From assembly GCA_964533735.1 (NCBI GenBank), contig CAZHMD010000007.1:70977-134976 (forward strand): a stretch of DNA of 64,000 nt, given 5' to 3'. The notes beneath the pieces are model-generated. The model searched no databases. It had not been told where the DNA came from and saw only the letters and a program-made list of their open reading frames with translations. Source of the DNA: UBA6107 sp964533735. Its GTDB lineage: Bacteria > Chloroflexota > Anaerolineae > Anaerolineales > Anaerolineaceae. Positions 45,109 through 53,997 of this stretch are shown here, piece after piece. A program made the translations under genes and the position numbers. Position 1 is the stretch's first letter; each line of letters begins with the position of its first letter.

Positions 45109-46143
45109 ATGAAAAAAATCGTCACTTTTGGTGAAATCATGCTCCGCCTTTCACCCCCGAACCAACAGAGATTTGGGCAGGCGAGAACGTTTGACGCTAC
45201 TTATGGAGGGGGTGAATCCAATGTGGCAGTTTCCCTTTCCAATTACGGTATGGAAACGGAATTTGTAACGCGTGTGCCCAAAAATGATCTGGGCGAGGCA
45301 TGTCTTCAGTATCTTCGCCAATATAATGTGGGGACGCATCACATTTTACGGGGAGGTAACCGCTTGGGGGTCTATTTCCTTGAAAATGGGGCAGTCATGC
45401 GTGGTAGCCAGGTCATTTACGATCGTGCCGATTCTTCATTTTCAACCGTTTCCACGGGAATGTTTGATTGGACTGCCATCTTTAAAGATGCGGGTTGGTT
45501 CCATTGGACCGGGATTACTCCAGCGGTCTCTTCTGGTGCAGCAACAGTCTGCCTTGAGGCTGTCAAGGCTGCCAGCCAAATGGGGATTATCGTTTCATGT
45601 GATCTGAACTTTCGCGCGAAACTATGGAAATGGGGAAAAACGCCGTCAGAAGTGATGAGCGAGCTGGTTTCCTATTGTGATGTCGCGATCGGAAATGAGG
45701 AAGACGCGGAAAAAGTATTTGGTATTAAGGCACCGGAAACAGACATCAAGAAGGGGAATGTATCTGCAGAAAAATATAAATATGTTTGCGAAGCACTTGC
45801 GCAAAAATTCCCCAAGCTCAATGCGATCGCCATCACCTTAAGAAGTTCAATCTCTGCTTCGCACAACACCTGGAGCGGCATTCTTTGGCAATCTGGAAAA
45901 ACCTATACAGGTCCTATTTACGACGTGACCCACATTGTAGATAGAGTTGGCAGTGGGGATAGCTTTATGGGTGGCTTAATCTATGGATTAAATACTTACC
46001 CAGGAGATCCTCAGAAATCTTTAGACTTTGCTGTTGCTGCCTCAGCCCTTAAGCACACCGTAATTGGAGATTTCAACCTGGTCACGGTTGCCGAAGTTGA
46101 AAAACTAATGACAGGGGATGGATCTGGTCGTGTTAGTCGTTAA
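45109..46143 (+). CDS. kdgK: PfkB-family sugar kinase, 2-keto-3-deoxygluconate kinase-like
   Basis: A 344-residue ribokinase-fold kinase. The N-terminus IVTFGEIMLRLSPP and the substrate region TYGGGESNVAVSLSNYG match KDG kinases. The ATP and catalytic motif is DRVGSGDSFMGGL (catalytic Asp about residue 284). It would phosphorylate 2-keto-3-deoxygluconate to KDPG. The KDPG aldolase gene follows after 23 bases, which supports the assignment. AGAGG lies before the ATG. Confidence 0.88.
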   Translation: MKKIVTFGEIMLRLSPPNQQRFGQARTFDATYGGGESNVAVSLSNYGMETEFVTRVPKNDLGEACLQYLRQYNVGTHHILRGGNRLGVYFLENGAVMRGSQVIYDRADSSFSTVSTGMFDWTAIFKDAGWFHWTGITPAVSSGAATVCLEAVKAASQMGIIVSCDLNFRAKLWKWGKTPSEVMSELVSYCDVAIGNEEDAEKVFGIKAPETDIKKGNVSAEKYKYVCEALAQKFPKLNAIAITLRSSISASHNTWSGILWQSGKTYTGPIYDVTHIVDRVGSGDSFMGGLIYGLNTYPGDPQKSLDFAVAASALKHTVIGDFNLVTVAEVEKLMTGDGSGRVSR

Positions 46144-46166
46144 ATATTAAAATTGAGGAAAACCAT

Positions 46167-46853
46167 ATGTCAAAATACTCTCGCTTAAAAGTTCTCAACA
46201 CCATGATCGAAACCGGAATGGTACCTGTTTTTTACCATCCCGATATTCAGATGGCAATATCTGCGGTTGACGCCTGCAAAACAGGTGGAGGCCATTGTTT
46301 TGAGTTTACCAATAGGGGAGATTTGGCGCATGAAGTCTTTAAAGAACTGGTCGTCCATTTTAAATCCGATGATCGGGTGATTTTAGGAGCGGGATCGATC
46401 ATTGACCCTGCTACGGCGGCATTGTATATCCAGTTAGGTGCAAACTTTATTGTTGGTCCTGTTTTAAATCCCGATGTGGCGCGGGTCTGTAATCGCAGAA
46501 AAGTAGCCTATATTCCGGGATGCGGTTCAACCTCCGAAATATCAAATGCCGAAGAACTCGGCGTGGAAATCTGCAAGATCTTCCCCGGTGAGGCGATTGG
46601 TGGTCCGGGATTTGTTAAAGATGTCCTCGGTCCAATGCCTTGGGCACGATTAATGCCAACGGGCGGGGTGGATACCACAGAAGAAAGCATTACAACCTGG
46701 TTTAAAGCAGGCGTTGCTTGTGTGGGGATGGGCAGCAAGCTTTTTACCAAAGAATCCATTAGTTCAGGGAACTTTGGGCTGATCACCGAAAAAGTCCGCC
46801 AGGTATTGGAATGGATTCTAAAAGTCCGTTCCGGAAAATCTCCGATCTCATAA
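46167..46853 (+). CDS. eda: KDPG/KHG aldolase-like protein
   Basis: A 228-residue class I aldolase splitting 2-keto-3-deoxy-6-phosphogluconate into pyruvate and glyceraldehyde-3-phosphate. FEFTNRGDLAHE carries the catalytic Glu. CKIFPGEAIGG carries the Schiff-base Lys (about residue 135). MPTGGVDTTEESI and ACVGMGSKLF form the phosphate-binding region. Length and motifs fit Eda. With KdgK it sets the end point of this operon. Confidence 0.92.
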   Translation: MSKYSRLKVLNTMIETGMVPVFYHPDIQMAISAVDACKTGGGHCFEFTNRGDLAHEVFKELVVHFKSDDRVILGAGSIIDPATAALYIQLGANFIVGPVLNPDVARVCNRRKVAYIPGCGSTSEISNAEELGVEICKIFPGEAIGGPGFVKDVLGPMPWARLMPTGGVDTTEESITTWFKAGVACVGMGSKLFTKESISSGNFGLITEKVRQVLEWILKVRSGKSPIS

Positions 46854-46865
46854 CAAGGCAAAGAA

Positions 46866-48314
46866 ATGAAAAAAATATACCCGCACATCGCGCGCATGAA
46901 AACGTTTGAGGATTTCAAAAACCATGTTGATTCGTTAAATCTTCACATACCGATGGATCAAAAAATAATTCTGGCTCCTAGGGGACCCCTTGCAAACCCT
47001 TATCTCTTTAAGGATGGAACAAAGATCGGAAATCGGTTTTGCATCCAGCCGATGGAAGGTTGGGATGCAGCAACAGATGGCCGACCGACAGATCTCGTTT
47101 TCCGCCGGTGGAAAAACTTTGGCCTTAGTGGTGCAAAGCTCATCTGGGGTGGAGAAGCTGCGGCAGTAAGACCTGACGGACGCGCGAATCCCAACCAATT
47201 GATGATTCTTGATGAAACGATGAAGGAAATTGAAACTTTAAGGCAGGCTTTGGTAAATGAACACAAGCATCACTTTGGGCAGGTAAATGACCTTATGGTG
47301 GGGCTGCAGCTCACTCATTCGGGTCGTTTCTGCCGCCCGAATATCAAGACCAAACTTGAACCTAAGATTTTATATCATCATCCTTTGTTGGACAAGATTT
47401 TTAATCTTGATCCGGAATACCCGGTTTTAACTGATGAAGAAATTGTTGATCTGATCGGTTACTACATTAGGGCTGCGAAACGTGCGCAGACTATTGGCTT
47501 TGATTTTGTGGATATAAAACACTGCCACGGCTACCTCGGGCATGAATTTTTGAGCGCAGTAAATCGCCCTGGAAATTACGGTGGTAGTTTTGATAATCGC
47601 ACACGCTTTATGCGGGAAATAATATCCGGGATTAAAAGGGATTGCCCGGGATTGAAGATTGGTGTGCGTTTCAGCAGTTTTGATATGCCTCCCTTCCGGC
47701 CTGACGAAGAAAATGTCGGTCAGATGATGGAATACCATGATGAAAATGGAAAATATCCCTATGCATTCGGCGGTGATCCTGATACGCTGGGAGCAATCAA
47801 ACTGGACGAACCGAAAGCCTTGATGAAAATGATGGAGGCTAACGGGGTTGAGTTGGTTAACTTCTCAGCTGCCAGCCCCTATTACAATCCTCATCTCACG
47901 CGGCCGGCTTATTATCCACCATGCGACGGTTACCTGCCGCCTGAAGACCCGATCGTGGGGGTGGCACGGCACATCCAGGTTGCAGCCGAATTAAAATCTG
48001 CTGCACCGGGTCTGCTCACTGTCGGTTCGGGATACAGCTACCTGCAGGACTGGATTCCTAATGTGGCACAAGCTGTTGTCAGCCAAAAGAAAATCGATTT
48101 TGTAGGTCTGGGACGCTCAACCCTTTCTTATCCCGGTTTGCCTGCAGATGTGCTTGCCGGCAAAACATTGACCCGGAATCATATTTGCCGAACGTTTAGT
48201 GATTGCACAACAGCTCCGCGTAAGGGGTTGGTTTCCGGTTGCTACCCATTGGATGATTTTTACAAGCAACGGCCGGAAGCTGAGGAAGTAAAAAGGATTA
48301 AGAAGTCACTTTAA
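46866..48314 (+). CDS. NADH:flavin oxidoreductase of the old yellow enzyme superfamily
   Basis: A 482-residue flavin enzyme with an OYE-type FMN barrel: FCIQPMEGWDA, IWGGEAAAVRPDGRANP, FDFVDIKHCHGYLGHEFLSA (about residues 214-233; His-Cys-His near the active site) and a C-terminal FVGLGRSTLSYP. It is longer than simple OYE but lacks the NADPH/FAD half of 2,4-dienoyl-CoA reductase. Near the C-terminus three Cys occur in CRTFSDCTTAPRKG and SGCYP; whether they bind iron-sulphur is unclear. It may reduce an activated double bond or a ketone in the unknown pathway of this operon. Confidence 0.88.
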   Translation: MKKIYPHIARMKTFEDFKNHVDSLNLHIPMDQKIILAPRGPLANPYLFKDGTKIGNRFCIQPMEGWDAATDGRPTDLVFRRWKNFGLSGAKLIWGGEAAAVRPDGRANPNQLMILDETMKEIETLRQALVNEHKHHFGQVNDLMVGLQLTHSGRFCRPNIKTKLEPKILYHHPLLDKIFNLDPEYPVLTDEEIVDLIGYYIRAAKRAQTIGFDFVDIKHCHGYLGHEFLSAVNRPGNYGGSFDNRTRFMREIISGIKRDCPGLKIGVRFSSFDMPPFRPDEENVGQMMEYHDENGKYPYAFGGDPDTLGAIKLDEPKALMKMMEANGVELVNFSAASPYYNPHLTRPAYYPPCDGYLPPEDPIVGVARHIQVAAELKSAAPGLLTVGSGYSYLQDWIPNVAQAVVSQKKIDFVGLGRSTLSYPGLPADVLAGKTLTRNHICRTFSDCTTAPRKGLVSGCYPLDDFYKQRPEAEEVKRIKKSL

Positions 48315-48347
48315 CTCCATTCAGGTTTCTCTACGAGGAGAATTGAA

Positions 48348-49931
48348 TTGAAAGTTGTCACCTTCGAAAAAGCGGTTAGTTACATCCATAACGGAGATAC
48401 AGTCTTAATTGGCGGATCTGGCGGTGGTCATGCCATTCCTGAAGCCTTAATAGTTGCGCTGGAACAAAGATACCTCAAGGAAAACAATCCAAAAAATATC
48501 ACTCTGCTTCATCCTGTTGGCGTTGGTGATAATATCAGCCAGGGAGTCGGGCATTTAGCCCACCCCGGTTTGGTTAAACGCATCGTTACAGGGGCACTAG
48601 TTAATAGTCCGGCGTTTCAGGTACGTGCGGATGAAGACACTGTGGAAGCGTATACCCTCCCGCAGGGTGCTCTTTCGGAATTGATGAGAGAAATGGCTGC
48701 AGGACGACCCGGCTTGTTTTCTCAAGTTGGGCTGCATACCTTTGTTGATCCCAGGATCAACGGTGGCAGGCAAAGTAAATGCGCTGTCGAAGATCTGGTT
48801 GAACTAAAGGTTATCGATGGAAAAGAGTGGATATTTTACAAGCCATATCAAGTTGATATTGCTTTTCTAAGGGGAACGACAGCTGATGAAGACGGCAATG
48901 TGACCATGGAAAGGGAAGCTATTTTTGGTGAAATGCTCTCCATGGCGCAAGCCGCCCATCGAAATGGCGGAATTGTCATTGTCCAGGTGGCACGTATCGC
49001 CCAGCGGGGAACCCTGGCGGCCAAAAATGTAAAAATTCCCGGCATGTTGGTGGACCTCGTTGTTGTTGACCCCCATCAAAGGCAAACGTATCAAATGGAG
49101 TATAGTCCCGCATATGCGGGAGAAATTAAAGTTCCCTTGGATGAAATTACCCCGCTTCCTCTTGATCCGCGGAAGATCATTGCCAGGCGCGCAGCCCTTG
49201 AATTATCCCCCGGCGCAATTTGCAACCTCGGTTCTGGGGTCTCCACAGGTATCGCTGCGATTGCTGCCGAGGAAGGGATTGTGGATAGTATCGTGTTGAC
49301 TAATGAACAGGGATTAATTGGTGGAGTGCCTTCGGCAGACGCCGGGGCGGCGGTCAATTACACCTCGATCATTGACCAACCCTATCAGTTTGATTTTTAT
49401 GATGGGGGAGGACTGGACCTGGCATTCCTCTCATTTGCCCAGGTGGATAAAGTTGGGAACGTGAATGTGAGCCGTTTTAATGGGCACATCATTGGTGTGG
49501 GGGGGTTCATTAACATCAGCCAATGCGCCAAAAAAGTGATCTTCAGCGGTACATTCACTGCCGGAAACCTCGAGATGAGCTGGCCGGGTGGAAAAACTGT
49601 CATCCATAAAGAAGGAAAACATAAAAAATTCCCGGCGATGGTTGAACAGGTTTCTTATAGCGGACCATTTGCTGAAGAACGCGGACAGGAAGCACTCTAC
49701 ATAACTGAGCGAGCGGTATTCAGAAGGGGTAAAGAAGGGATCGAACTCATCGAGATTGCTCCGGGTATAGATGTTGACCGGGATATTCTCGCCCATATGG
49801 ATTTTCGGCCAGGAATTTCATCTGATTTGAAATTGATGGATGAACGAATATTCCTGGATAAACCGATGGATTTGGCAGCTGATCTGGCGACTAAACGGGC
49901 AGTCAATATTCCAAAACGTCTTCAGGAGTAA
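48348..49931 (+). CDS. Class I CoA-transferase, fused alpha and beta (YdiF/propionate-CoA-transferase-like)
   Basis: A 527-residue CoA-transferase with both halves in one chain. The alpha part has GDTVLIGGSGGGHAIPE near the start and RGTTADEDGN. The beta part has NLGSGVSTGIAA and LTNEQGLIGGVPSADAG, where the Glu of NEQG is the expected catalytic residue that forms the glutamyl-CoA thioester. The start is TTG at 48348, 7 bases after GAGGAG; no better ATG is near. It would move CoA between short organic acids and so feeds the neighbouring enoyl-CoA hydratase. Confidence 0.92.
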   Translation: MKVVTFEKAVSYIHNGDTVLIGGSGGGHAIPEALIVALEQRYLKENNPKNITLLHPVGVGDNISQGVGHLAHPGLVKRIVTGALVNSPAFQVRADEDTVEAYTLPQGALSELMREMAAGRPGLFSQVGLHTFVDPRINGGRQSKCAVEDLVELKVIDGKEWIFYKPYQVDIAFLRGTTADEDGNVTMEREAIFGEMLSMAQAAHRNGGIVIVQVARIAQRGTLAAKNVKIPGMLVDLVVVDPHQRQTYQMEYSPAYAGEIKVPLDEITPLPLDPRKIIARRAALELSPGAICNLGSGVSTGIAAIAAEEGIVDSIVLTNEQGLIGGVPSADAGAAVNYTSIIDQPYQFDFYDGGGLDLAFLSFAQVDKVGNVNVSRFNGHIIGVGGFINISQCAKKVIFSGTFTAGNLEMSWPGGKTVIHKEGKHKKFPAMVEQVSYSGPFAEERGQEALYITERAVFRRGKEGIELIEIAPGIDVDRDILAHMDFRPGISSDLKLMDERIFLDKPMDLAADLATKRAVNIPKRLQE

Positions 49932-49940
49932 GGTTAAATT

Positions 49941-50753
49941 ATGTCCACAAAAAATCCCATGTCAATCGAACCCGCTGAAGAAACTGATGCCGTCCAGGTT
50001 TCTAAGTCTAAAGATGGAGTTGCCTTGATCACCATTGTGTCTGAACCTCTGGGGGTCTTAAGGCATTCTGTTAAACGTGCGCTGATGCGTGTGATCTCGG
50101 AACTTGAGACTGATGATGCGGTCAGGTGTGCAGTATTAACCGGAGTAGGTAAGGCGTTTTCTGTTGGTTCGGATATCAATGATTTTAGCCAGGAAGTTGG
50201 CTGGCTTCTCGAAAATGATTATTGGGAATCGGCCTTGAACCAGGTGTTGGAAGATGCCCGTTTTCCGATCATTGCTGCTTGTAACGGGCATGCCCTAGGA
50301 GGGGGCGCGGTTCTGGCTTTGGCATGCGATTTTCGCATTGCGGCTGAAAGTGCCCTGTTTGGTTTTCCGGAGGTTAAGGTCGGTGCCTTCGCCTCGGGGA
50401 GTGGTACCCAGAGGTTGCCAAGATTGGTAGGACGAGGCAGGGCGATGGAGTTGCTTTTAACAGGCCGGATCATAAAGGCCCAGGAAGCTCTCGAGGTTGG
50501 ATTGGTGGAATTTGTTTTCCCTGACCCAATCTTCATGGAAGAAACCATGATAATTGCAGCTACTATTGCGTCGTATTCTGGCCTGGTAACCGCGGCCACC
50601 AAGAAATGTGTGAACGTCGGATTGATTGAAGGATTCGAAAAAGGATTGGCAGCTGAAAGTGATCTCAGAGTAAAGACTGGCCGGGGAGCCGATGCAATAG
50701 AAGGTCGAGCCGCGTTTCTCGAAAAGCGTCCCCCGAAATATAACAAACCCTAA
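49941..50753 (+). CDS. Enoyl-CoA hydratase/isomerase family protein
   Basis: A 270-residue crotonase-fold enzyme. The oxyanion hole is in ACNGHALGGGAVLALACD (about 113-130). FPEVKVGAFASGSGTQRL supplies one catalytic Glu. RIIKAQEALEVGLVEFVF is a typical late helix. The second Glu region reads AFASGSG, with Ala/Ser/Gly around the usual position, so the reaction may be isomerisation, hydration or C-C cleavage. A 9-base gap and AGGAG link it to the CoA-transferase gene. Confidence 0.9.
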   Translation: MSTKNPMSIEPAEETDAVQVSKSKDGVALITIVSEPLGVLRHSVKRALMRVISELETDDAVRCAVLTGVGKAFSVGSDINDFSQEVGWLLENDYWESALNQVLEDARFPIIAACNGHALGGGAVLALACDFRIAAESALFGFPEVKVGAFASGSGTQRLPRLVGRGRAMELLLTGRIIKAQEALEVGLVEFVFPDPIFMEETMIIAATIASYSGLVTAATKKCVNVGLIEGFEKGLAAESDLRVKTGRGADAIEGRAAFLEKRPPKYNKP

Positions 50754-50767
50754 CCCTGGAGGAACAC

Positions 50768-51703
50768 ATGCGTCTACTCTCATATCAATCCAGGGGTCAG
50801 GTACGTTCTGCCCGTTTGATTGAGGGATTTGGTTTTGACCTTAACACTTCCACAACTCTTTATTTGGAGAATAATCCCTCCATTACTCCGCTTACCAAAG
50901 AGTTGCCAACGCAACTGGAGGAGTGGCTTTTACTTGGACCTGAAGGGTTAAAGTCTGTTCGGGAAGCGACAGATTGGGCACAAAGTCTCATCCTCAAAAA
51001 CGAAATAGATGCAGAGGTGGTCCGCTTCGATATCAGTCACGTTTCTCTGCTGGCTCCGATACCCCGTCCCGGTAAGGTCATCTGTATCGCAGGAAATTTT
51101 CCCGCACCCGGAAAAATGGATAAACCAGAATACCCAACGGTTTTTCTGAAACCGTCTGGTAGTGTGATCGGGAACGGGCAGGCTGTAGTGATCCCCCAAG
51201 TAGCCGCCAATCTTGCTTATGAAGTTGAACTCGCTGTGGTGATTGGCAAACGTTCTCGAAACCTAATGCAGGACGAATTGGATGCTGCGATTGCGGGGTA
51301 TACCATCGCCAATGATATTGGCGACAGGATGTTAGAAAAGCGCACCTCCCAGTGGACCACTGGTAAGATGTTTGACACTTTTACGCCTATGGGACCGCAA
51401 TTAATTACTCCCGATGAACTGGTTGATACAGGTAATTTATCAATGTTCACCAGGGTGAATGGTCAACTGCTGCAAACAGGGAATACTGCTCATATGTTTT
51501 TTGATGTTAAAGAATTGGTTCGCTATCTATCGACGTTGACTACACTTGAGGTGGGTGATGTCATTCTCACAGGGAGCCCAAAACTGATGGGTGGCAATCC
51601 CAACCCGATATGGAATTTATCCCCTGGAGATGATGTTGAAGTGAGTATTGATAAATTAGGTGCGCTTATTAACCCTGTCAAATCAGAAGAGGGAATAAAT
51701 TGA
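50768..51703 (+). CDS. Fumarylacetoacetate hydrolase (FAH) family protein
   Basis: A 311-residue FAH-fold enzyme. Metal- and substrate-binding landmarks: PRPGKVICIAGNF, PTVFLKPSGSVIGNGQ, YEVELAVVIGKRSRN (Glu-x-Glu metal ligands, about 155-170) and GDVILTGSPKLMGG. Members hydrolyse or decarboxylate 2,4-dioxo acids, for example 2,4-diketo-3-deoxy sugar acids or fumarylpyruvate. GGAGG precedes the ATG. Next to an SDR it could form a non-phosphorylative side route of 2-keto-3-deoxy acids. The stop overlaps the next start (TGATG). Confidence 0.9.
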   Translation: MRLLSYQSRGQVRSARLIEGFGFDLNTSTTLYLENNPSITPLTKELPTQLEEWLLLGPEGLKSVREATDWAQSLILKNEIDAEVVRFDISHVSLLAPIPRPGKVICIAGNFPAPGKMDKPEYPTVFLKPSGSVIGNGQAVVIPQVAANLAYEVELAVVIGKRSRNLMQDELDAAIAGYTIANDIGDRMLEKRTSQWTTGKMFDTFTPMGPQLITPDELVDTGNLSMFTRVNGQLLQTGNTAHMFFDVKELVRYLSTLTTLEVGDVILTGSPKLMGGNPNPIWNLSPGDDVEVSIDKLGALINPVKSEEGIN

Positions 51704-52734
51704 TGAAAACATACAAAATGGCGTTCATTCCGGAACCCAAAAAGATAGAGTGGCGGGAAATACCTTTGAGGCAACCCGGTACAGAAGAAGTCATGATTAA
51801 AGTGAAGGCCGCTGCAATTTGCGGAAGTGATCTTCACCTTTTCAAAGGTAAACACCCATCAGCCGCCTTGCCTGCAGCCGTCGGTCATGAAATGGCTGGA
51901 GAAGTGGTTAAGTGTGGAAAGGAGGTTACACGTTGCAAAGAAGGCGACAGGGTAACCGTAGAACCGGTGATTGCATGTGGAGAGTGTCACTTCTGTTTAA
52001 GAGGACAGTACAATCTCTGCGAGCGAATCAGTTTTCAGTATCGTAAAGGACAGGGAGCATTTGCAGATTATTTTTATGCACCGGAACATCGGGTTTATAA
52101 ACTCCCTGAAAATGTCACCTTTCAGGAAGGTGCCCTGGTTGAACCTTGTTCCGTGGCGTTGCACGCTGTAAAAACAAGCCGTATAAGAATTGGTCAAACA
52201 AGCGCTGTCATTGGAGCTGGCGCAATTGGGATTTTGTTATCCAAAATCGTTGGCAATCTTACCGGGGTTAAACCGTTTGTCACAGATTTGAATGCCTCCA
52301 GAGTAAAAAAAGCCATTGAAATGGGATCTTTCGACACTTCCAATTGGGCTAGGGATGAATTTACCGATTGTGTAATTTCTCTGACGAACAACCTGGGCGT
52401 TGACGCTGTTTTTGAGGCAGTGGGTGTTGAGACAACGCTGAATCAAGCCATGCAAACTGTAAGAAAGGGCGGCAGAATCACATTGCTGGGCATTTTTGAA
52501 GATCCAACCCCGAAAATCCCTGTCAACTTGTTTGTCCAAAAGGAAATATCAGTAACCGGTTCTCAAGGATACGCTTGGGATTTCCAGGATGCCATCAATA
52601 TGATCTCCTCCGGGCAAGTCGAAGTTCACAAGTTGATTACGAACCAATTGCCGATTAGTAAGTTGCAATCTGGTTTTGACTCGCTCATGGTATCTGGAAA
52701 TGAACAAATAAAAGTCGTATTTAATCTTGATTAG
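51703..52734 (+). CDS. Zinc-dependent medium-chain alcohol/sorbitol dehydrogenase
   Basis: A 343-residue MDR enzyme. Catalytic zinc ligands lie in AAICGSDLH and GHEMAGEV. The structural-zinc loop has four Cys in ACGECHFCLRGQYNLC. The NAD-binding fold has AVIGAGAIGILL. It resembles sorbitol, threonine and galactitol dehydrogenases. The ATG at 51703 overlaps the FAH stop, so translation is coupled. It probably oxidises a polyol or hydroxy acid in the pathway of this operon. Confidence 0.92.
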   Translation: MKTYKMAFIPEPKKIEWREIPLRQPGTEEVMIKVKAAAICGSDLHLFKGKHPSAALPAAVGHEMAGEVVKCGKEVTRCKEGDRVTVEPVIACGECHFCLRGQYNLCERISFQYRKGQGAFADYFYAPEHRVYKLPENVTFQEGALVEPCSVALHAVKTSRIRIGQTSAVIGAGAIGILLSKIVGNLTGVKPFVTDLNASRVKKAIEMGSFDTSNWARDEFTDCVISLTNNLGVDAVFEAVGVETTLNQAMQTVRKGGRITLLGIFEDPTPKIPVNLFVQKEISVTGSQGYAWDFQDAINMISSGQVEVHKLITNQLPISKLQSGFDSLMVSGNEQIKVVFNLD

Positions 52735-52753
52735 AAATTTACACGGGTGAATT

Positions 52754-53200
52754 ATGATCATTGACACATTACCAGAATCGCAGTTACTCTACCCGCTTCA
52801 TCCTACTTTTGAACAGGCTTTTACTTTCCTTCGATCAACAGATCAGACCACTTTACCCACTGGCAGAATTAATATTGACGGTGATGCCATTTACGCATTA
52901 GTTCAGGAGTACCAGACAAAACCCGTGGACCAGGGGAAATGGGAATCGCATCAACGCTATATTGATATCCAATACATTGTTACTGGAGAGGAACTCATCA
53001 ATTACCAAAATCTCTCTTCAATGAAGTTGGGCAATTATGATTCAGAACGCGATTTTCAATCCATGACCGGGGAAGGGCAATTGGTCGAACTCTCAGCCGG
53101 TTCGTTCATGGTTTTCTTTCCTCAGGATGCGCATATGCCCGGGTTAGCGAAGAACACCTCCTCATTGGTAAAGAAGGTTGTGGTCAAGTGCCGGGTGTAA
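52754..53200 (+). CDS. YhcH/YjgK/YiaL-family protein
   Basis: A 148-residue cupin-like protein of the family that includes YiaL and the sialic-acid anomerase-type YhcH. Landmarks: KWESHQRYIDIQYIVTGEE (about 57-75) with conserved His, and FPQDAHMPGLA with the later His. The end KKVVVKCRV is the normal family terminus, so it is full length. Members act on the anomeric form of sugar acids or keto-sugars and are often last in catabolic operons, as here. Confidence 0.9.
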   Translation: MIIDTLPESQLLYPLHPTFEQAFTFLRSTDQTTLPTGRINIDGDAIYALVQEYQTKPVDQGKWESHQRYIDIQYIVTGEELINYQNLSSMKLGNYDSERDFQSMTGEGQLVELSAGSFMVFFPQDAHMPGLAKNTSSLVKKVVVKCRV

Positions 53201-53201
53201 C

Positions 53202-53260
53202 TGGAACCCCCCCGCGGTGGTGACCACGAGACAAGCCACATCCTGGATCAGTTGTTGTAA
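53202..53260 (+). pseudogene. Decayed 3' fragment of the 57-residue FdrA-associated gene
   Basis: By hand alignment these 59 bases match the last 60 bases of the gene at 30236-30409 at 48 positions, with one deleted base that breaks the frame. The match starts at the codon for Trp in HVDWKPP and runs through the stop. There is no start codon and no upstream part. It lies 1 base after the YhcH stop and just before a convergent operon, the same kind of position as the intact gene. Confidence 0.7.
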
Positions 53261-53269
53261 AGTTTCGGT

Positions 53270-53305
53270 ATAAAAATAAAAAAAGGTATCTTGTAAGATG
53301 CCTTT
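53270..53305 (-). terminator. Rho-independent terminator of the arabinose operon
   Basis: Read on the minus strand, AAAGGCATCTT and AAGATACCTTT form an 11-base stem with one mismatch and a 2-base gap, followed by a T-rich tract (seven T, A, five T). It begins just after the stop of the epimerase gene. On the plus strand it may also stop transcription from the YhcH side, less efficiently. Confidence 0.8.
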
Positions 53306-53309
53306 CTGG

Positions 53310-53996
53310 TTATTGTCCATAATAAGCATTTTCGCCGTGTTTTCGGAGGAAATGTTTGTCGAGAAGCTCTTTTTGCATCGGTGAGAGGTCCGGGTTGAGC
53401 CCGAGTGCATGAAACTGCATAAAGGCAACCTCCTCCAGAACTACAGCGGTTTCAACAGCCTGCCTGGGTGTTTTCCCCCAGCAGAAAGGACCATGGTTTT
53501 GAAAAAGAACCGCGGGGATCGCATTGGCATCAAGGGACTTGAATGTCTCAATGATCACTTTACCTGTCTCTTTCTCGTAATTACCAGTGATCTCAGAAGG
53601 GGTTAATTGTCTCGTGCAGGGAATCGTGCCGTAGAAATGATCCGCATGCGTTGTGCCCGTGGGCTCAATCGGTTTCCCTGCTTGTGCAAAACTTGTCGCC
53701 CAGCGGCTGTGAGTGTGCACAATCCCGCCAATGTGCGGAAACGCCTTATACAATTCCAGATGAGTCGCTGTATCAGAAGAAGGCTTAAACTTGCCCTCAA
53801 CCACAATCCCTTCGAAATCGACAATCACCATATCCTCTGCAGTCAACTCCGCATAGCTAACGCCGGATGGTTTGATGGCTATCAAACCTGTGTCCCGGTC
53901 TATCCCCGAGACATTACCCCAGGTGAAGGTGACCAAACCGTATTCAGGCAAAAGCAAATTGGCTTCCAGCACTTGTTGTTTTAATCCTTCCAACAT
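53310..53996 (-). CDS. araD: L-ribulose-5-phosphate 4-epimerase
   Basis: A 228-residue zinc enzyme of the class II aldolase fold that converts L-ribulose-5-phosphate to D-xylulose-5-phosphate. TWGNVSGIDRDTG near residue 25, IKPSGVSY, and the zinc ligands in GIVHTHSRWATSFA (about 93-106) match AraD closely, and the length is typical (E. coli 231). GAGG lies in the end of the isomerase gene, one base of which separates the two genes. It is the last gene of the operon before a terminator. Confidence 0.95.
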   Translation of the reverse strand: MLEGLKQQVLEANLLLPEYGLVTFTWGNVSGIDRDTGLIAIKPSGVSYAELTAEDMVIVDFEGIVVEGKFKPSSDTATHLELYKAFPHIGGIVHTHSRWATSFAQAGKPIEPTGTTHADHFYGTIPCTRQLTPSEITGNYEKETGKVIIETFKSLDANAIPAVLFQNHGPFCWGKTPRQAVETAVVLEEVAFMQFHALGLNPDLSPMQKELLDKHFLRKHGENAYYGQ

Positions 53997-53997
53997 A

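Noticed and set aside
53202..53260. Second intact copy of the 57-residue gene
   Set aside because: Only the 3' third is present, one base is deleted and there is no start codon.
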